From contig CAMDBQ010000003.1 in the NCBI GenBank assembly GCA_945889365.1, forward strand, positions 1 through 23,126: a stretch of DNA of 23,126 bases, read 5' to 3'. A program made the position numbers and the translations under genes. Under the pieces are notes generated by a model. It was not told where the DNA came from. It ran no database searches and worked only from the letters and a program-made list of their open reading frames with translations. This DNA is from Legionella genomosp. 1. GTDB taxonomy: Bacteria > Pseudomonadota > Gammaproteobacteria > Legionellales > Legionellaceae. This document shows, piece after piece, positions 6,666 through 15,139 of the stretch (its first letter is position 1; every line of letters starts with the position of its first letter).

Positions 6666-8489
6666 ATGATTGAAAAAATTCGTAACATCGCCATCATCGC
6701 TCACGTTGATCATGGCAAAACAACTTTGGTAGACAAGTTATTACAACAAACCGGTACGCTGAATGAGCGCGGACCTAAAGTTGAGCGATTAATGGATTCC
6801 AATGCACTGGAAAAAGAACGCGGCATTACCATCACTGCTAAAAATACGTGCGTTCATTGGGAAGGGTACCAAATCAATATCGTGGATACCCCTGGACACG
6901 CTGACTTCGGCGGCGAAGTTGAGCGCATTCTGTCGATGGTTGATAGTGTTCTGTTACTGGTTGACGCAGTCGATGGCCCTATGCCACAAACCCGTTTTGT
7001 TACCCAAAAAGCGTTTGCTCAAGGCTTGAATCCAATCGTGGTCATTAATAAGATTGACCGACCAGGCGCAAGACCGCATTGGGTTATGGATCAAGTTTTT
7101 GACCTATTTGATAATCTAGGTGCTACCGATGAACAATTGGATTTCCCTGTTGTCTACGCATCAGCACTGAATGGTTTTGCCAAACTTAATTTGGAAGATG
7201 AAGCCACCGACATGCGTGCGCTGTTGCAAACCATTGTTGATAAAGTAAAGGCGCCCGAAGTCGATTCAGACGGTCCTTTCCAGATGCAAATCAGCTCGCT
7301 AGCATACTCGTCGTATGTTGGCACCATCGGTATTGGTCGCGTAAACCGGGGCCACATTAATGCCAAAGCGCCAATTAAAGTGATTGATAAAGACGGTAAC
7401 GTGCGCAGTGGTCGTTTATTGCAGTTGCTTGGATTTAAAGGCCTTGATCGTGTTGAGATTGAACAAGCCCGTGCCGGCGATATTATTGCTGTGACGGGTG
7501 TGGATATGTTAAATATTTCTGACACGATTTGCGATCCAAATAATGTTGAAGCATTGCCTCCATTAATGGTTGATGAACCCACCATTAGCATGACATTCCA
7601 AGTTAATGATTCACCATTCGCAGGTCAAGAAGGCAAGTTTGTTACCAGCCGCAGGATTCGTGATCGTTTGCAAACTGAATTGTTGCATAACGTAGCACTG
7701 CGCGTTGAAGACACAGAAGACCCCGATAAATTTCGCGTATCGGGTCGTGGCGAATTGCATTTGTCTATTCTGATTGAAACGATGCGCCGTGAAGATTATG
7801 AATTGGCTATTTGTAAGCCTGAAGTGATCATGAAAGAAGTCGATGGCGAGTTACAGGAGCCGTACGAAAATCTGACCGTTGACGTTGAAGAAACCAATCA
7901 AGGTAGCGTCATGGAAAAATTAGGCGAGCGTCGCGGTGAACTGCAAAACATGGTTCCAGACGGCAAAGGTCGTGTGCGTCTTGATTACAGTATTCCGACT
8001 CGTGGACTGATTGGCTTCCATACTGAATTCTTATCTTGCACATCGGGTACGGGTTTGATGTATCACGTGTTTGATCATTACGGTCCCGCCGTTCGTGCTC
8101 GCATCGGCAAACGTAACAGTGGTGTGCTGATTGCGAATTGCCATGGTACGGCTCGTGGTTTTGCCCTGTTTAATTTGCAAGAACGCGGCAAGTTATTCAT
8201 TGAGCCACAAGCGGTTTGTTATGAAGGCATGATTGTCGGTATCCATGCTCGCGACAATGACCTCGTGGTTAATGTCACGAAAGAGAAACAATTAACGAAC
8301 ATGCGTGCCTCAGGTACGGATGAAAACATTGTTCTTACGCCAGCTATCAAGTACTCGCTTGAGCAAGCCCTTGAATTCATCGATAATGATGAGCTCGTTG
8401 AAGTGACGCCAAAATCAATTCGTATTCGTAAAAAAGAATTAAAAGAAATTGATCGTAAACGTAGTTCACGTTCAAATACAGACGAGTAA
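6666..8489 (+). CDS. typA: Ribosome-associated translational GTPase TypA/BipA
   Basis: This 607-residue protein is the normal family length. The G domain shows AHVDHGKT (residues 12-19), ERGITI, DTPGHADFGGEVER and NKID. It is followed by the beta-barrel domain, EF-G-like domains III and V (VSGRGELHLSILIE, TRGLIGFHTEFL) and the BipA-specific C-terminal domain ending in Lys/Arg. BipA binds 70S ribosomes and supports 50S assembly, cold growth and stress adaptation. A TTG frame opens at 6654, but ATG 6666 has AAGG five bases upstream and gives the canonical MIEKIRNIAIIAH start. It leads a tight run with nadK (8-base gap) and recN (3-base gap). Confidence 0.96.
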   Translation: MIEKIRNIAIIAHVDHGKTTLVDKLLQQTGTLNERGPKVERLMDSNALEKERGITITAKNTCVHWEGYQINIVDTPGHADFGGEVERILSMVDSVLLLVDAVDGPMPQTRFVTQKAFAQGLNPIVVINKIDRPGARPHWVMDQVFDLFDNLGATDEQLDFPVVYASALNGFAKLNLEDEATDMRALLQTIVDKVKAPEVDSDGPFQMQISSLAYSSYVGTIGIGRVNRGHINAKAPIKVIDKDGNVRSGRLLQLLGFKGLDRVEIEQARAGDIIAVTGVDMLNISDTICDPNNVEALPPLMVDEPTISMTFQVNDSPFAGQEGKFVTSRRIRDRLQTELLHNVALRVEDTEDPDKFRVSGRGELHLSILIETMRREDYELAICKPEVIMKEVDGELQEPYENLTVDVEETNQGSVMEKLGERRGELQNMVPDGKGRVRLDYSIPTRGLIGFHTEFLSCTSGTGLMYHVFDHYGPAVRARIGKRNSGVLIANCHGTARGFALFNLQERGKLFIEPQAVCYEGMIVGIHARDNDLVVNVTKEKQLTNMRASGTDENIVLTPAIKYSLEQALEFIDNDELVEVTPKSIRIRKKELKEIDRKRSSRSNTDE

Positions 8490-8497
8490 CGATATCC

Positions 8498-9388
8498 ATG
8501 ACCAAACAATCTTTCAAACGCGTTATCTTATATGCGCGCCAACGCCGCGCAAATCAGGATGTTAGCGAAACTCTGCAGCGGTTGGTTGAGTTTTTGCATA
8601 TCCAGAAAATTGAGACGTTTGTTGATTGTGACACCGCAGCCGGTTTTGACCTGCATCTTCCAACGCTTGCGCGTGAGAAGATGGGTGAAAAACATGATTT
8701 GATAGTCGTGGTTGGCGGCGATGGCAGTTTACTGTCCGCAGCCCGCATGGCGATCAAAGTTAATGTGCCCGTGATTGGTATTAATCGCGGTCGGCTGGGT
8801 TTTCTTACCGACATCTCGCCCTATGAAGTGGAAACACAAATGGGCGCGGTATTGGCCGGTAACTATTGTGAAGAAAATCGTTTTTTGCTGCACATGCGCA
8901 TTCATGATGATGACGACACTTATTTTGAAGGCGACGCACTGAATGATATCGTTCTCAGTCGTGGTAATGAAACGCACTTAATTGCGTTTGATGTTTATGT
9001 CAATCAACAGTTTGTCAGTCACTATCGTTCGGATGGCATGATTTTAGCCACACCGACCGGTTCAACAGCCTACGCCTTATCTGCAGGCGGACCCATCATG
9101 CATCCGCAGTTGAATGCGATTGTCATGGTGCCGATGTTCTCACACAGCTTGAGTTCACGCCCGTTGGTCATCGATGCAGGAGCGCATGTTGAACTCCGCA
9201 TCAGCACCAGTAATGAGAGTAAACTGCAAATCAGTTGCGACGGTCATGAGTCTTCTGTTGTCGAACCAGGCCAGCAAGTTACCGTTGAAAAAACCGCACA
9301 GCAATTACGCCTATTGCATCCCAGTGATTATCACTATTATGATACATTAAGAATTAAATTAGGTTGGGGATCACATTCTCAAGGATAA
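8498..9388 (+). CDS. nadK: NAD kinase
   Basis: This 296-residue protein phosphorylates NAD+ to NADP+ using ATP. The diagnostic GGDGS motif is at residues 73-77, followed by INRGRLGFLTD, the NAD-binding ALNDIVLSRG and the glycine-rich PTGSTAYALSAGGPIMHP. Length and motif order match the proteobacterial enzyme (about 292 residues). The start lies only 8 bases after the typA stop with a poor ribosome site, so translation is probably coupled to typA. recN follows after 3 bases. The nadK-recN neighbourhood is common in proteobacteria. Confidence 0.96.
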   Translation: MTKQSFKRVILYARQRRANQDVSETLQRLVEFLHIQKIETFVDCDTAAGFDLHLPTLAREKMGEKHDLIVVVGGDGSLLSAARMAIKVNVPVIGINRGRLGFLTDISPYEVETQMGAVLAGNYCEENRFLLHMRIHDDDDTYFEGDALNDIVLSRGNETHLIAFDVYVNQQFVSHYRSDGMILATPTGSTAYALSAGGPIMHPQLNAIVMVPMFSHSLSSRPLVIDAGAHVELRISTSNESKLQISCDGHESSVVEPGQQVTVEKTAQQLRLLHPSDYHYYDTLRIKLGWGSHSQG

Positions 9389-9391
9389 CCC

Positions 9392-11059
9392 ATGCTGACA
9401 TCCTTACATATTGAAAATTTCGCGATTGTATCGCAACTTGAGTTGGATTTTGCTCACGGCATGACGGCCTTTACGGGTGAAACAGGCGCAGGTAAATCAA
9501 TCATGATTGATGCTTTGATGCTGGCACTTGGTGGCCGTGCAGATGCATCAGTTATTCGTGCTGGCGCTGAAAAGTGCGAGATATCAGCGAGCTTCTCATT
9601 TGACGACGCATCGCAACCGGCGTCTTGGCTTGCAGAACATGATCTGGCCAATGACGATGGTGAAATTGTATTGCGCCGCATCATGTATGCCGAGGGCCGT
9701 TCCAAATCTTACATTAATGGCCAGCCCTTTCCACTGCAAAAAGTCAAAGAACTCAGTGAAATGCTCGTCGATATCCACGGCCAGCATCAGCACCAACGTT
9801 TGTTACAACATGCAACGCATCGCCAACAGGTTGATCAATATGCCAATCATCAACCGCTGCTTGATGACGTAGCCCGCCTTTATCGCCAGTGTCAGCAGGT
9901 TAAACACGCCCTGGATGCATTGCAAAACCAGGAATCTACCCGTGAACGCGCTGAATTACTTCAATATCAACTGGGTGAGCTAACCAGTCTTGATCTGCGA
10001 GATGGTGAAGTCCAGGCGCTGCACGAAGAACACCAGCTCTTGCATCATGCACTAGAATACCTTGAAGATGCACAAGCCATCACAGACCTGCTGAGTGCTG
10101 ATGAGCAACCCAATGTTTGCTTGGGTCTGAATCAAATTATTCAACGCCTGGCATCGTTACCTCAAGAGCACCCACATATTAAAAACGCTGTTGAGCTGAT
10201 TAACAGTGCGTTGATTCAATGCGATGAAGCCTTGAGTGAAATAACCCATTTTTCAACTCACGTGCAACTTGATCCTGAACGATTGCAAGATGTAGAAACA
10301 CGCATGAGCAATCTGCATCAAGCCGCACGTAAATACCACGTCGACGCGAGCCAACTGCCGGGACTAGCCTTGCAATTAGAGCAAGAACGGCAGCAGTTAC
10401 AAGGCTTGAATAAAAAGCAGGATCAATTGCAAGCGGAATATAGCCTGCATTTAAAAGCGTATGAATCTGCAGCAATGATATTGCGCGAATCACGTAAACA
10501 ACACGCCGCACAATTGGCTGAAGACATTAGTTTAACTATTCGCCAACTGGGCATGCCCAAAGGCTTTATCACAGCAGACTTTATGCCGGTGGATAAAATG
10601 CAGGCGCATGGTTTGGATAAAATTGAATATAAAGTCTGTACCAATCCAGGTATGGCACCCGATACCTTGGCTAAAATTGCCTCGGGTGGAGAATTATCAC
10701 GTATTAGTCTAGCCATTCAAATGATAGCTGCCAAACGCGGTGCTACGCCGACCTTGTTATTTGATGAGGTAGATGTCGGCATCGGGGGTGCGACAGCCGC
10801 ATTGGTCGGGCAATTATTGCGAAGTTTAGGTGAGCGCCTGCAATTATTTTGCGTAACCCACCAACCTCAAGTTGCCTCCTGTGCGCATCAGCATTTTATG
10901 GTTGAGAAATACACCGATAATGAGCAAACGTTTTCACGGGTTATTGCGTTGGCTGATGCTGAGAAAGTGGATGAAATCGCGCGTATGTTGGGTGGATTGA
11001 CCATTACTCAGCAAACCCGATCACATGCAAGTGAATTATTGATGCAGGGTCACACGTGA
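9392..11059 (+). CDS. recN: DNA repair protein RecN (SMC-like ATPase)
   Basis: This 555-residue protein has an SMC-type architecture. The Walker A motif GETGAGKS is at residues 29-36, a Gln-rich coiled-coil middle spans roughly 150-370, and the ABC signature (SGGELSRISLAIQ) and Walker B motif TLLFDEVDVGIGG lie near the C terminus, followed by the VTHQPQVAS switch region. RecN holds broken DNA ends or sister chromosomes together during RecA-dependent double-strand break repair. AAGGA precedes the ATG. It is embedded in the typA-nadK run and I see no LexA-type box directly in front of it, so SOS control of a private promoter is not evident; Legionella is known to lack LexA. Confidence 0.95.
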   Translation: MLTSLHIENFAIVSQLELDFAHGMTAFTGETGAGKSIMIDALMLALGGRADASVIRAGAEKCEISASFSFDDASQPASWLAEHDLANDDGEIVLRRIMYAEGRSKSYINGQPFPLQKVKELSEMLVDIHGQHQHQRLLQHATHRQQVDQYANHQPLLDDVARLYRQCQQVKHALDALQNQESTRERAELLQYQLGELTSLDLRDGEVQALHEEHQLLHHALEYLEDAQAITDLLSADEQPNVCLGLNQIIQRLASLPQEHPHIKNAVELINSALIQCDEALSEITHFSTHVQLDPERLQDVETRMSNLHQAARKYHVDASQLPGLALQLEQERQQLQGLNKKQDQLQAEYSLHLKAYESAAMILRESRKQHAAQLAEDISLTIRQLGMPKGFITADFMPVDKMQAHGLDKIEYKVCTNPGMAPDTLAKIASGGELSRISLAIQMIAAKRGATPTLLFDEVDVGIGGATAALVGQLLRSLGERLQLFCVTHQPQVASCAHQHFMVEKYTDNEQTFSRVIALADAEKVDEIARMLGGLTITQQTRSHASELLMQGHT

Positions 11060-11075
11060 GATAAATGTGTAGCAA

Positions 11076-11116
11076 CGCAGGGTGGGCACGTTTGCTGGCA
11101 CTTTGTCCACCCTGCG
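11076..11116. repeat. GC-rich inverted repeat between recN and def
   Basis: Arms CGCAGGGTGGGCA (11076-11088) and TGTCCACCCTGCG (11104-11116) pair with one G-T wobble around a 15-base loop. GTAG precedes the left arm (11070-11073). The next bases are only moderately T-rich, so it may be a REP-like element that also terminates or attenuates transcription between recN and def. Confidence 0.6.
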
Positions 11117-11146
11117 GTAAGATTATTTCTATTGGAGTTACTTTTC

Positions 11147-11665
11147 ATGTCAATCAAACCCGTAGTGAAAATGGGTAATCAACAACTTGGCACACCTTCG
11201 CTGCCCGTTGAAAACCCATCCAACATCACCCCAGCCCTACAAAAATTAATCCAAGACATGCTCGACACCATGCGTGAACGTGATGGCGCAGGCATTGCAG
11301 CCCCTCAAATAGGCTGTAATCAACGCGTTATTATGTTTGGGTTTGAACATAATCCTAGGTATCCTGAAGCAGAAATGGTACCGTTTACCATCTTAATTAA
11401 TCCCATGATCAAAATCATGTCGGATGAATTAGTAGACGGATGGGAAGGGTGTTTAAGTGTGCCTGGATTACGCGGATTAGTGCCACGTTATAATCAAATT
11501 GAATACAGTGGGTATGATCATACGGGTCAATTTATTACACGTCAGGTCGATGGATTTCATGCGCGCGTGGTGCAGCATGAATGTGATCATTTGGACGGGA
11601 TTTTGTATCCAAAACGGATTAAAGATTTGAGGTTTTTTGGATTTGAAGATGAGTTGTTACGATGA
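11147..11665 (+). CDS. def: Peptide deformylase
   Basis: This 172-residue metalloenzyme removes the formyl group from the N-terminal Met of new proteins. All three signature motifs are present: GAGIAAPQIG, EGCLSVPG (metal-ligand Cys) and QHECDHLDG (HExxH metal ligands). A TTG frame opens at 11132, but ATG 11147 has GGAG nine bases upstream (11134-11137) and is preferred. It is not next to fmt as in the common def-fmt operon, and its N terminus (IKPVVKMGNQQL) differs from E. coli Def, so it may be a second, stand-alone deformylase; this window cannot tell. A REP-like palindrome with a T-run follows directly. Confidence 0.93.
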   Translation: MSIKPVVKMGNQQLGTPSLPVENPSNITPALQKLIQDMLDTMRERDGAGIAAPQIGCNQRVIMFGFEHNPRYPEAEMVPFTILINPMIKIMSDELVDGWEGCLSVPGLRGLVPRYNQIEYSGYDHTGQFITRQVDGFHARVVQHECDHLDGILYPKRIKDLRFFGFEDELLR

Positions 11666-11671
11666 ATTAAA

Positions 11672-11707
11672 GTAGGGGCGCGCGGCGCGTGCCCCTACGG
11701 TGTTTTT
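11672..11707 (+). terminator. REP-like GTAG palindrome, copy B, acting as def terminator
   Basis: Arms GTAGGGGCGCGCG and CGCGTGCCCCTAC (11672-11698) flank one G, with one wobble pair. A T-run (TTTTTT, within 11701-11707) follows three bases later, the layout of an intrinsic terminator for def. It is the best-preserved of three related palindromes and lies in the 50-bp gap between two convergent genes. Confidence 0.75.
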
Positions 11708-11715
11708 TACAAAAA

Positions 11716-12015
11716 TTAACCACCAAACTGGTTCAACAGCTCTTTCAATGGAGAATTTTCTGCAATAACAGTCGATGCGCGTTTGAAAATCGCAAACACC
11801 TGATCTTCATTCATGCTGTCAGCACCATTGGCATCGATCACCAATGTTGTCAGATCAATTGCAGCGGCCATTTGATCACGACTTGCGCCGATTAAGCAAT
11901 TCATCATGTCTGCCATACCATCATCACATGATTCATCCATGTCATCGAAATAATCAAAATCTTCGAAATCATCTTCTACTGCTTCATGCTGTGTTACTGG
12001 AGTATTTTTAGCCAT
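11716..12015 (-). CDS. Small acidic hypothetical protein downstream of efp
   Basis: This 99-residue protein is not recognised. Residues 12-40 are very acidic (EDDFEDFDYFDDMDESCDD), followed by a helical, moderately hydrophobic part (MAAAIDLTTLVIDANG) and a second helix ending NQFGG. There is no signal peptide or membrane span. GAGGAAA stands six bases before the ATG, a strong ribosome site. It lies 25 bases after efp on the same strand and is probably co-transcribed, so a link to translation or EF-P is possible but unproven. Confidence 0.65.
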   Translation of the reverse strand: MAKNTPVTQHEAVEDDFEDFDYFDDMDESCDDGMADMMNCLIGASRDQMAAAIDLTTLVIDANGADSMNEDQVFAIFKRASTVIAENSPLKELLNQFGG

Positions 12016-12040
12016 TTTTATTTCCTCTTTATTTAAATTA

Positions 12041-12610
12041 TTACTCTTTAGCTCGGGAAACGTATTCCCCTTTACGCGTATCTACTTTAATCAACTCGCC
12101 TGATTGCACAAATAACGGTACACGAACCACCGCACCGGTTTCCAGCGTAGCAGGTTTTCCGCCACCACCTGATGTATCGCCTTTCAGGCCAGGATCAGTT
12201 TCTGTAATGGCTAACACAACAAACACCGGTGGAGTGATAAGCAATGGCTCGTTATTCCATAGGGTTACCATGCACATGTCTTGCTCTTTTAACCAAGGAG
12301 CGGCTTCTTCAATCGCAGCCGCGCTGACAGCATATTGCTCGAATGTATCTGGAACCATAAAATGCCACTGGTCGCCATCATTATATAAATATTGCATTTC
12401 CACATCGACAATGTCGGCAGACAGGAATGTATCGTTGGCTTTATAAGTGCGTTCAACCACACGACCTGTTTTCAGATTGCGGTGTTTTAAGCGTGTAAAG
12501 GCTTGTCCTTTACCGGGTTTGACGAATTCGACATCGACAATGCTGCAAGGCGCTTCATCAACCATGATTTTAAGGCCGTTTTTAAGTTCATTTGTGCTGT
12601 AATGTGCCAT
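12041..12610 (-). CDS. efp: Translation elongation factor P
   Basis: This 189-residue protein relieves ribosomes stalled at polyproline stretches. Its frame opens 16 codons earlier (12658), but the ATG at 12608-12610 has GGAG six bases upstream and gives the canonical length and N terminus (MAHYSTNELKNGL). With this start the modified lysine falls at exactly residue 34 in VKPGKGQ, as in E. coli. The three-domain pattern is intact, including DTRKGEYVSRAKE at the end. The gene is divergent from epmB, which encodes the lysine 2,3-aminomutase that works on the EF-P modification pathway, so a beta-lysylated EF-P is likely. epmA and epmC are not in the window. Confidence 0.97.
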   Translation of the reverse strand: MAHYSTNELKNGLKIMVDEAPCSIVDVEFVKPGKGQAFTRLKHRNLKTGRVVERTYKANDTFLSADIVDVEMQYLYNDGDQWHFMVPDTFEQYAVSAAAIEEAAPWLKEQDMCMVTLWNNEPLLITPPVFVVLAITETDPGLKGDTSGGGGKPATLETGAVVRVPLFVQSGELIKVDTRKGEYVSRAKE

Positions 12611-12681
12611 TTTAGCTCCGCTGTTGTGATTTTGCTGCATGTTTGTTACAGTTCGCACAGTTTATCAAGTCTGAATACTGA

Positions 12682-13668
12682 ATGCGAGAATCAATTCCCG
12701 GTTGGCAACAAATTTTAGCGCAGGGTTTTGCTCAAGCAAGCCAATTGTTAACCTTTTTAGAGCTGCCTGTTGCTGAAGGAAGTCCTTTAGCCGAAAAAAA
12801 ATTTAAAACCCGAGTGCCTCGTGGATTCGCTGCACGCATGAAATCAGGGGGTCGTCACGACCCACTGTTGTTACAGGTGCTTGCCACTGAGGAAGAATTA
12901 GAGGATACACCGGGTTTTGTGTTTGATCCATTGGATGAAGCCGCGAGCAATTCTATTCCAGGACTGATTCATAAATATCAAGGCCGGGTTTTATTAACCG
13001 TAACCGGCGCCTGCGCCATTAACTGCCGCTATTGTTTCCGTCGCCATTTTCCCTATCAGGATAACAATCCAGGACGCGCCGGTTGGCAGCCAGTATTGGA
13101 TTATATTGCTCGAGATGAAAACATCCATGAAGTCATTTTAAGTGGCGGTGATCCGCTATTGGCAAATGATGCCATTTTGGCTCCATTACTCGAGCAATTA
13201 GCCGAGATCCCGCATTTAACCACATTGCGTATTCACACGCGAATTCCCGTAGTTTTGCCTGAGCGGGTGGATGATGGATTGATTCATCTTTTAAAGACCC
13301 ATCGATTGCAAAAAGTAGTGGTTCTGCACAGCAATCACGCCCAAGAGCTGGATCAGCAAGTAGCAGACGTTTGCACAAAACTACGAGACGCCGGCTGTCA
13401 CCTTCTGAATCAATCCGTGCTGCTGGCGGGGGTGAATGACAACCCTGAAACACTAGCCTCACTAAGCCATCGCCTGTTCGCCTGTGGCGTTCTACCTTAT
13501 TATTTACACCTACTAGATAAAGTTCAAGGTGCTGCGCATTTCGATGTGAGCCAAGAGAATGCGGTGGCTATTTTTCAGCAGTTGCAGGCTTTGTTGCCCG
13601 GATATCTCGTGCCAAGATTGGCACGAGAAGAAGCCGGAAAAAAACATAAAACCCTGATCGCACATTAG
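12682..13668 (+). CDS. epmB: EF-P beta-lysylation protein EpmB (lysine 2,3-aminomutase, radical SAM)
   Basis: This 328-residue protein has the radical-SAM cluster CAINCRYCFRRHFPY (Cys 111, 115, 118), followed by SGGDPL and HTRIPVVLPERV, typical of KamA/EpmB enzymes. EpmB isomerises alpha-lysine to beta-lysine, which EpmA attaches to Lys34 of EF-P. The short length and tail (LVPRLAREEAG) match EpmB rather than the longer catabolic KamA. The divergent position beside efp (71-bp gap) repeats the arrangement in E. coli. Its 3' coding end contains a perfect 11-bp hairpin (13605-13628), reported separately. Confidence 0.95.
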   Translation: MRESIPGWQQILAQGFAQASQLLTFLELPVAEGSPLAEKKFKTRVPRGFAARMKSGGRHDPLLLQVLATEEELEDTPGFVFDPLDEAASNSIPGLIHKYQGRVLLTVTGACAINCRYCFRRHFPYQDNNPGRAGWQPVLDYIARDENIHEVILSGGDPLLANDAILAPLLEQLAEIPHLTTLRIHTRIPVVLPERVDDGLIHLLKTHRLQKVVVLHSNHAQELDQQVADVCTKLRDAGCHLLNQSVLLAGVNDNPETLASLSHRLFACGVLPYYLHLLDKVQGAAHFDVSQENAVAIFQQLQALLPGYLVPRLAREEAGKKHKTLIAH

Positions 13669-13717
13669 TGGTACGTGGCGTTCTCAAATAACTACGCTGC
13701 TCTTTTTGATGTGATCG

Positions 13718-13740
13718 TGTAACTGAAACATTACATTTTT
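13718..13740 (+). terminator. Weak intrinsic terminator after epmB
   Basis: TGTAA-C-TG (13718-13725) pairs with CATTACA (13729-13735) around AAA, with a bulged C, and is followed directly by five T (13736-13740). The stem is AT-rich, so termination may be partial. It lies 50 bases after the epmB stop. Confidence 0.45.
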
Positions 13741-13791
13741 GATCTGAAAAGGGTTGCATAGAGCCGCAGGTGATTTTGCCCTGGAATATAA

Positions 13792-13853
13792 GCATGCATC
13801 CATTGACAATGGAAGCTATTTATTATAAGCTTCTATTATCAATAGATGCATGC
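13792..13853. repeat. 25-base imperfect inverted repeat over the ATPase gene start
   Basis: Arms 13792-13816 and 13829-13853 match at 22 of 25 positions; all three differences are transitions. The loop is 12 bases (AT only). The outer ends read GCATGCATC and GATGCATGC. The left arm holds a TTGACA (13803-13808) and the right arm holds an ATG (13850) in frame with the ATPase. It may be an operator, an RNA switch over the start, or a decayed palindromic element. Confidence 0.75.
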
Positions 13854-13864
13854 GAGCATCAACC

Positions 13865-15139
13865 ATGACCCCTGAATTATTAAAACGACTCATTCTCGAT
13901 CAACGCGACGATCTCACGCTACCCGTGGATTACACTGAGCGAACAGCTGAAGAAAAGCTAACCATCTTATCAAAAAATAAAGAAATTATTGTTGTAGCCG
14001 GTATTCGCCGTTGTGGTAAATCGGTTTTAATGCAGCAATTGCGCCAGACCAGCCGTGAAGTGGATTATTATTTTAACTTTGAGGATGAGCGGTTAGTTGA
14101 TTTTTCCATTGCCGATTTTCAATTGTTGCAAGAAGCCTTTATCGAGTTATTCGGCGTGCAAAAAACCTATTATTTTGACGAAATACAGAATATTCCTGAT
14201 TGGGAATTGTTTGTCAGACGATTATATAATGCAGGTAATAAAATATACATCACCGGATCCAACGCATCATTGTTCAGCGAGGAGCTCGGTACGCGATTAA
14301 CGGGGCGTTATATCAAGTTAACAATGTATCCGTTTTCATTTCATGAGTTCCTGCATCATAAAGAGCCTCTTCTCTTAAATAAAACGGCACTATCAACCGT
14401 TCAGGTTGGTCAAATTAAACATGTTTTCAGACAATATTGCGAACTCGGCGGTTTCCCTGAATACATCAAATATCAACATATCGATTATCTTCGTTCTCTT
14501 TTTGAAGGGATTCTATATCGGGATATTATTTCGCGTTACAAGCTCTCGAATCCAAAACCAATCAAAGAGCTGGTTTATTATCTTGCCAGCAATTGCAGCA
14601 AAGAAATGACGTTTAATGCGTTACGTAAATTATTAGGTATCGGCAGTGCAACAACGGTGTCGGATTATTGTGGTTATCTTGAAAACAGCTACCTGTGTTT
14701 TTTTGTTTGTCGTTATAGCGAGTCGGTTAAAATACAAATGCAATCACCCAAAAAAGTGTATTTTATCGATCATGTCTTAGCAAAAGTCATTGGTTTTCGA
14801 TTTATTGAAGACATTGGACGCATGCTGGAAAATATCGTTTTTATCGAATTGAAACGCCGTAATCTTGAGGTTTACTATTATAATGAAACCAAAGAATGTG
14901 ATTTTCTAATCAGAGAACAGGGCTCGATCCGAACCGCCATCCAGGTATGTAAAAGTATGGTTGATTTATCGACGCGACAACGAGAAATTGACGGGTTGAT
15001 GGAGGCCATGGAAAGGCACGGGCTTGAGGAGGGTTTTATCCTGACAGAAGGTGAGGAGGCAATCATCCTGATTCATAAAGAAATAAATTATACAATACGT
15101 GTGGTTCCGATCTGGAAGTGGTTAACCGAAGCGTATTGA
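13865..15139 (+). CDS. AAA_14/DUF4143-family ATPase
   Basis: This protein has about 424 residues. The P-loop GIRRCGKS sits near the N terminus, Walker B is YYFDEIQNI, and the sensor region is YITGSNASLFSEELGTRLTGR, followed by TMYPFSFHEFL, all typical of the PF13173/PF13635 group. The C-terminal DUF4143 part carries ECDFLI...AIQVCKSM, resembling the D...QxxK core of restriction-endonuclease-like folds. Family members are scattered across bacteria as solitary accessory genes and their role is not established. The frame also has an ATG at 13850 inside the inverted repeat; ATG 13865 has a GAG eight bases upstream and fits family N termini better. No partner gene is adjacent. Confidence 0.88.
   Translation: MTPELLKRLILDQRDDLTLPVDYTERTAEEKLTILSKNKEIIVVAGIRRCGKSVLMQQLRQTSREVDYYFNFEDERLVDFSIADFQLLQEAFIELFGVQKTYYFDEIQNIPDWELFVRRLYNAGNKIYITGSNASLFSEELGTRLTGRYIKLTMYPFSFHEFLHHKEPLLLNKTALSTVQVGQIKHVFRQYCELGGFPEYIKYQHIDYLRSLFEGILYRDIISRYKLSNPKPIKELVYYLASNCSKEMTFNALRKLLGIGSATTVSDYCGYLENSYLCFFVCRYSESVKIQMQSPKKVYFIDHVLAKVIGFRFIEDIGRMLENIVFIELKRRNLEVYYYNETKECDFLIREQGSIRTAIQVCKSMVDLSTRQREIDGLMEAMERHGLEEGFILTEGEEAIILIHKEINYTIRVVPIWKWLTEAY

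Noticed and set aside
7154..7591. 145-codon minus-strand frame inside typA
   Set aside because: It is antisense to a continuous, highly conserved GTPase; no ribosome site or family match.
9350..9395. Possible LexA box in front of recN
   Set aside because: No CTGT-N8-ACAG arrangement is visible and recN begins three bases after nadK, so it is most likely part of that transcript.
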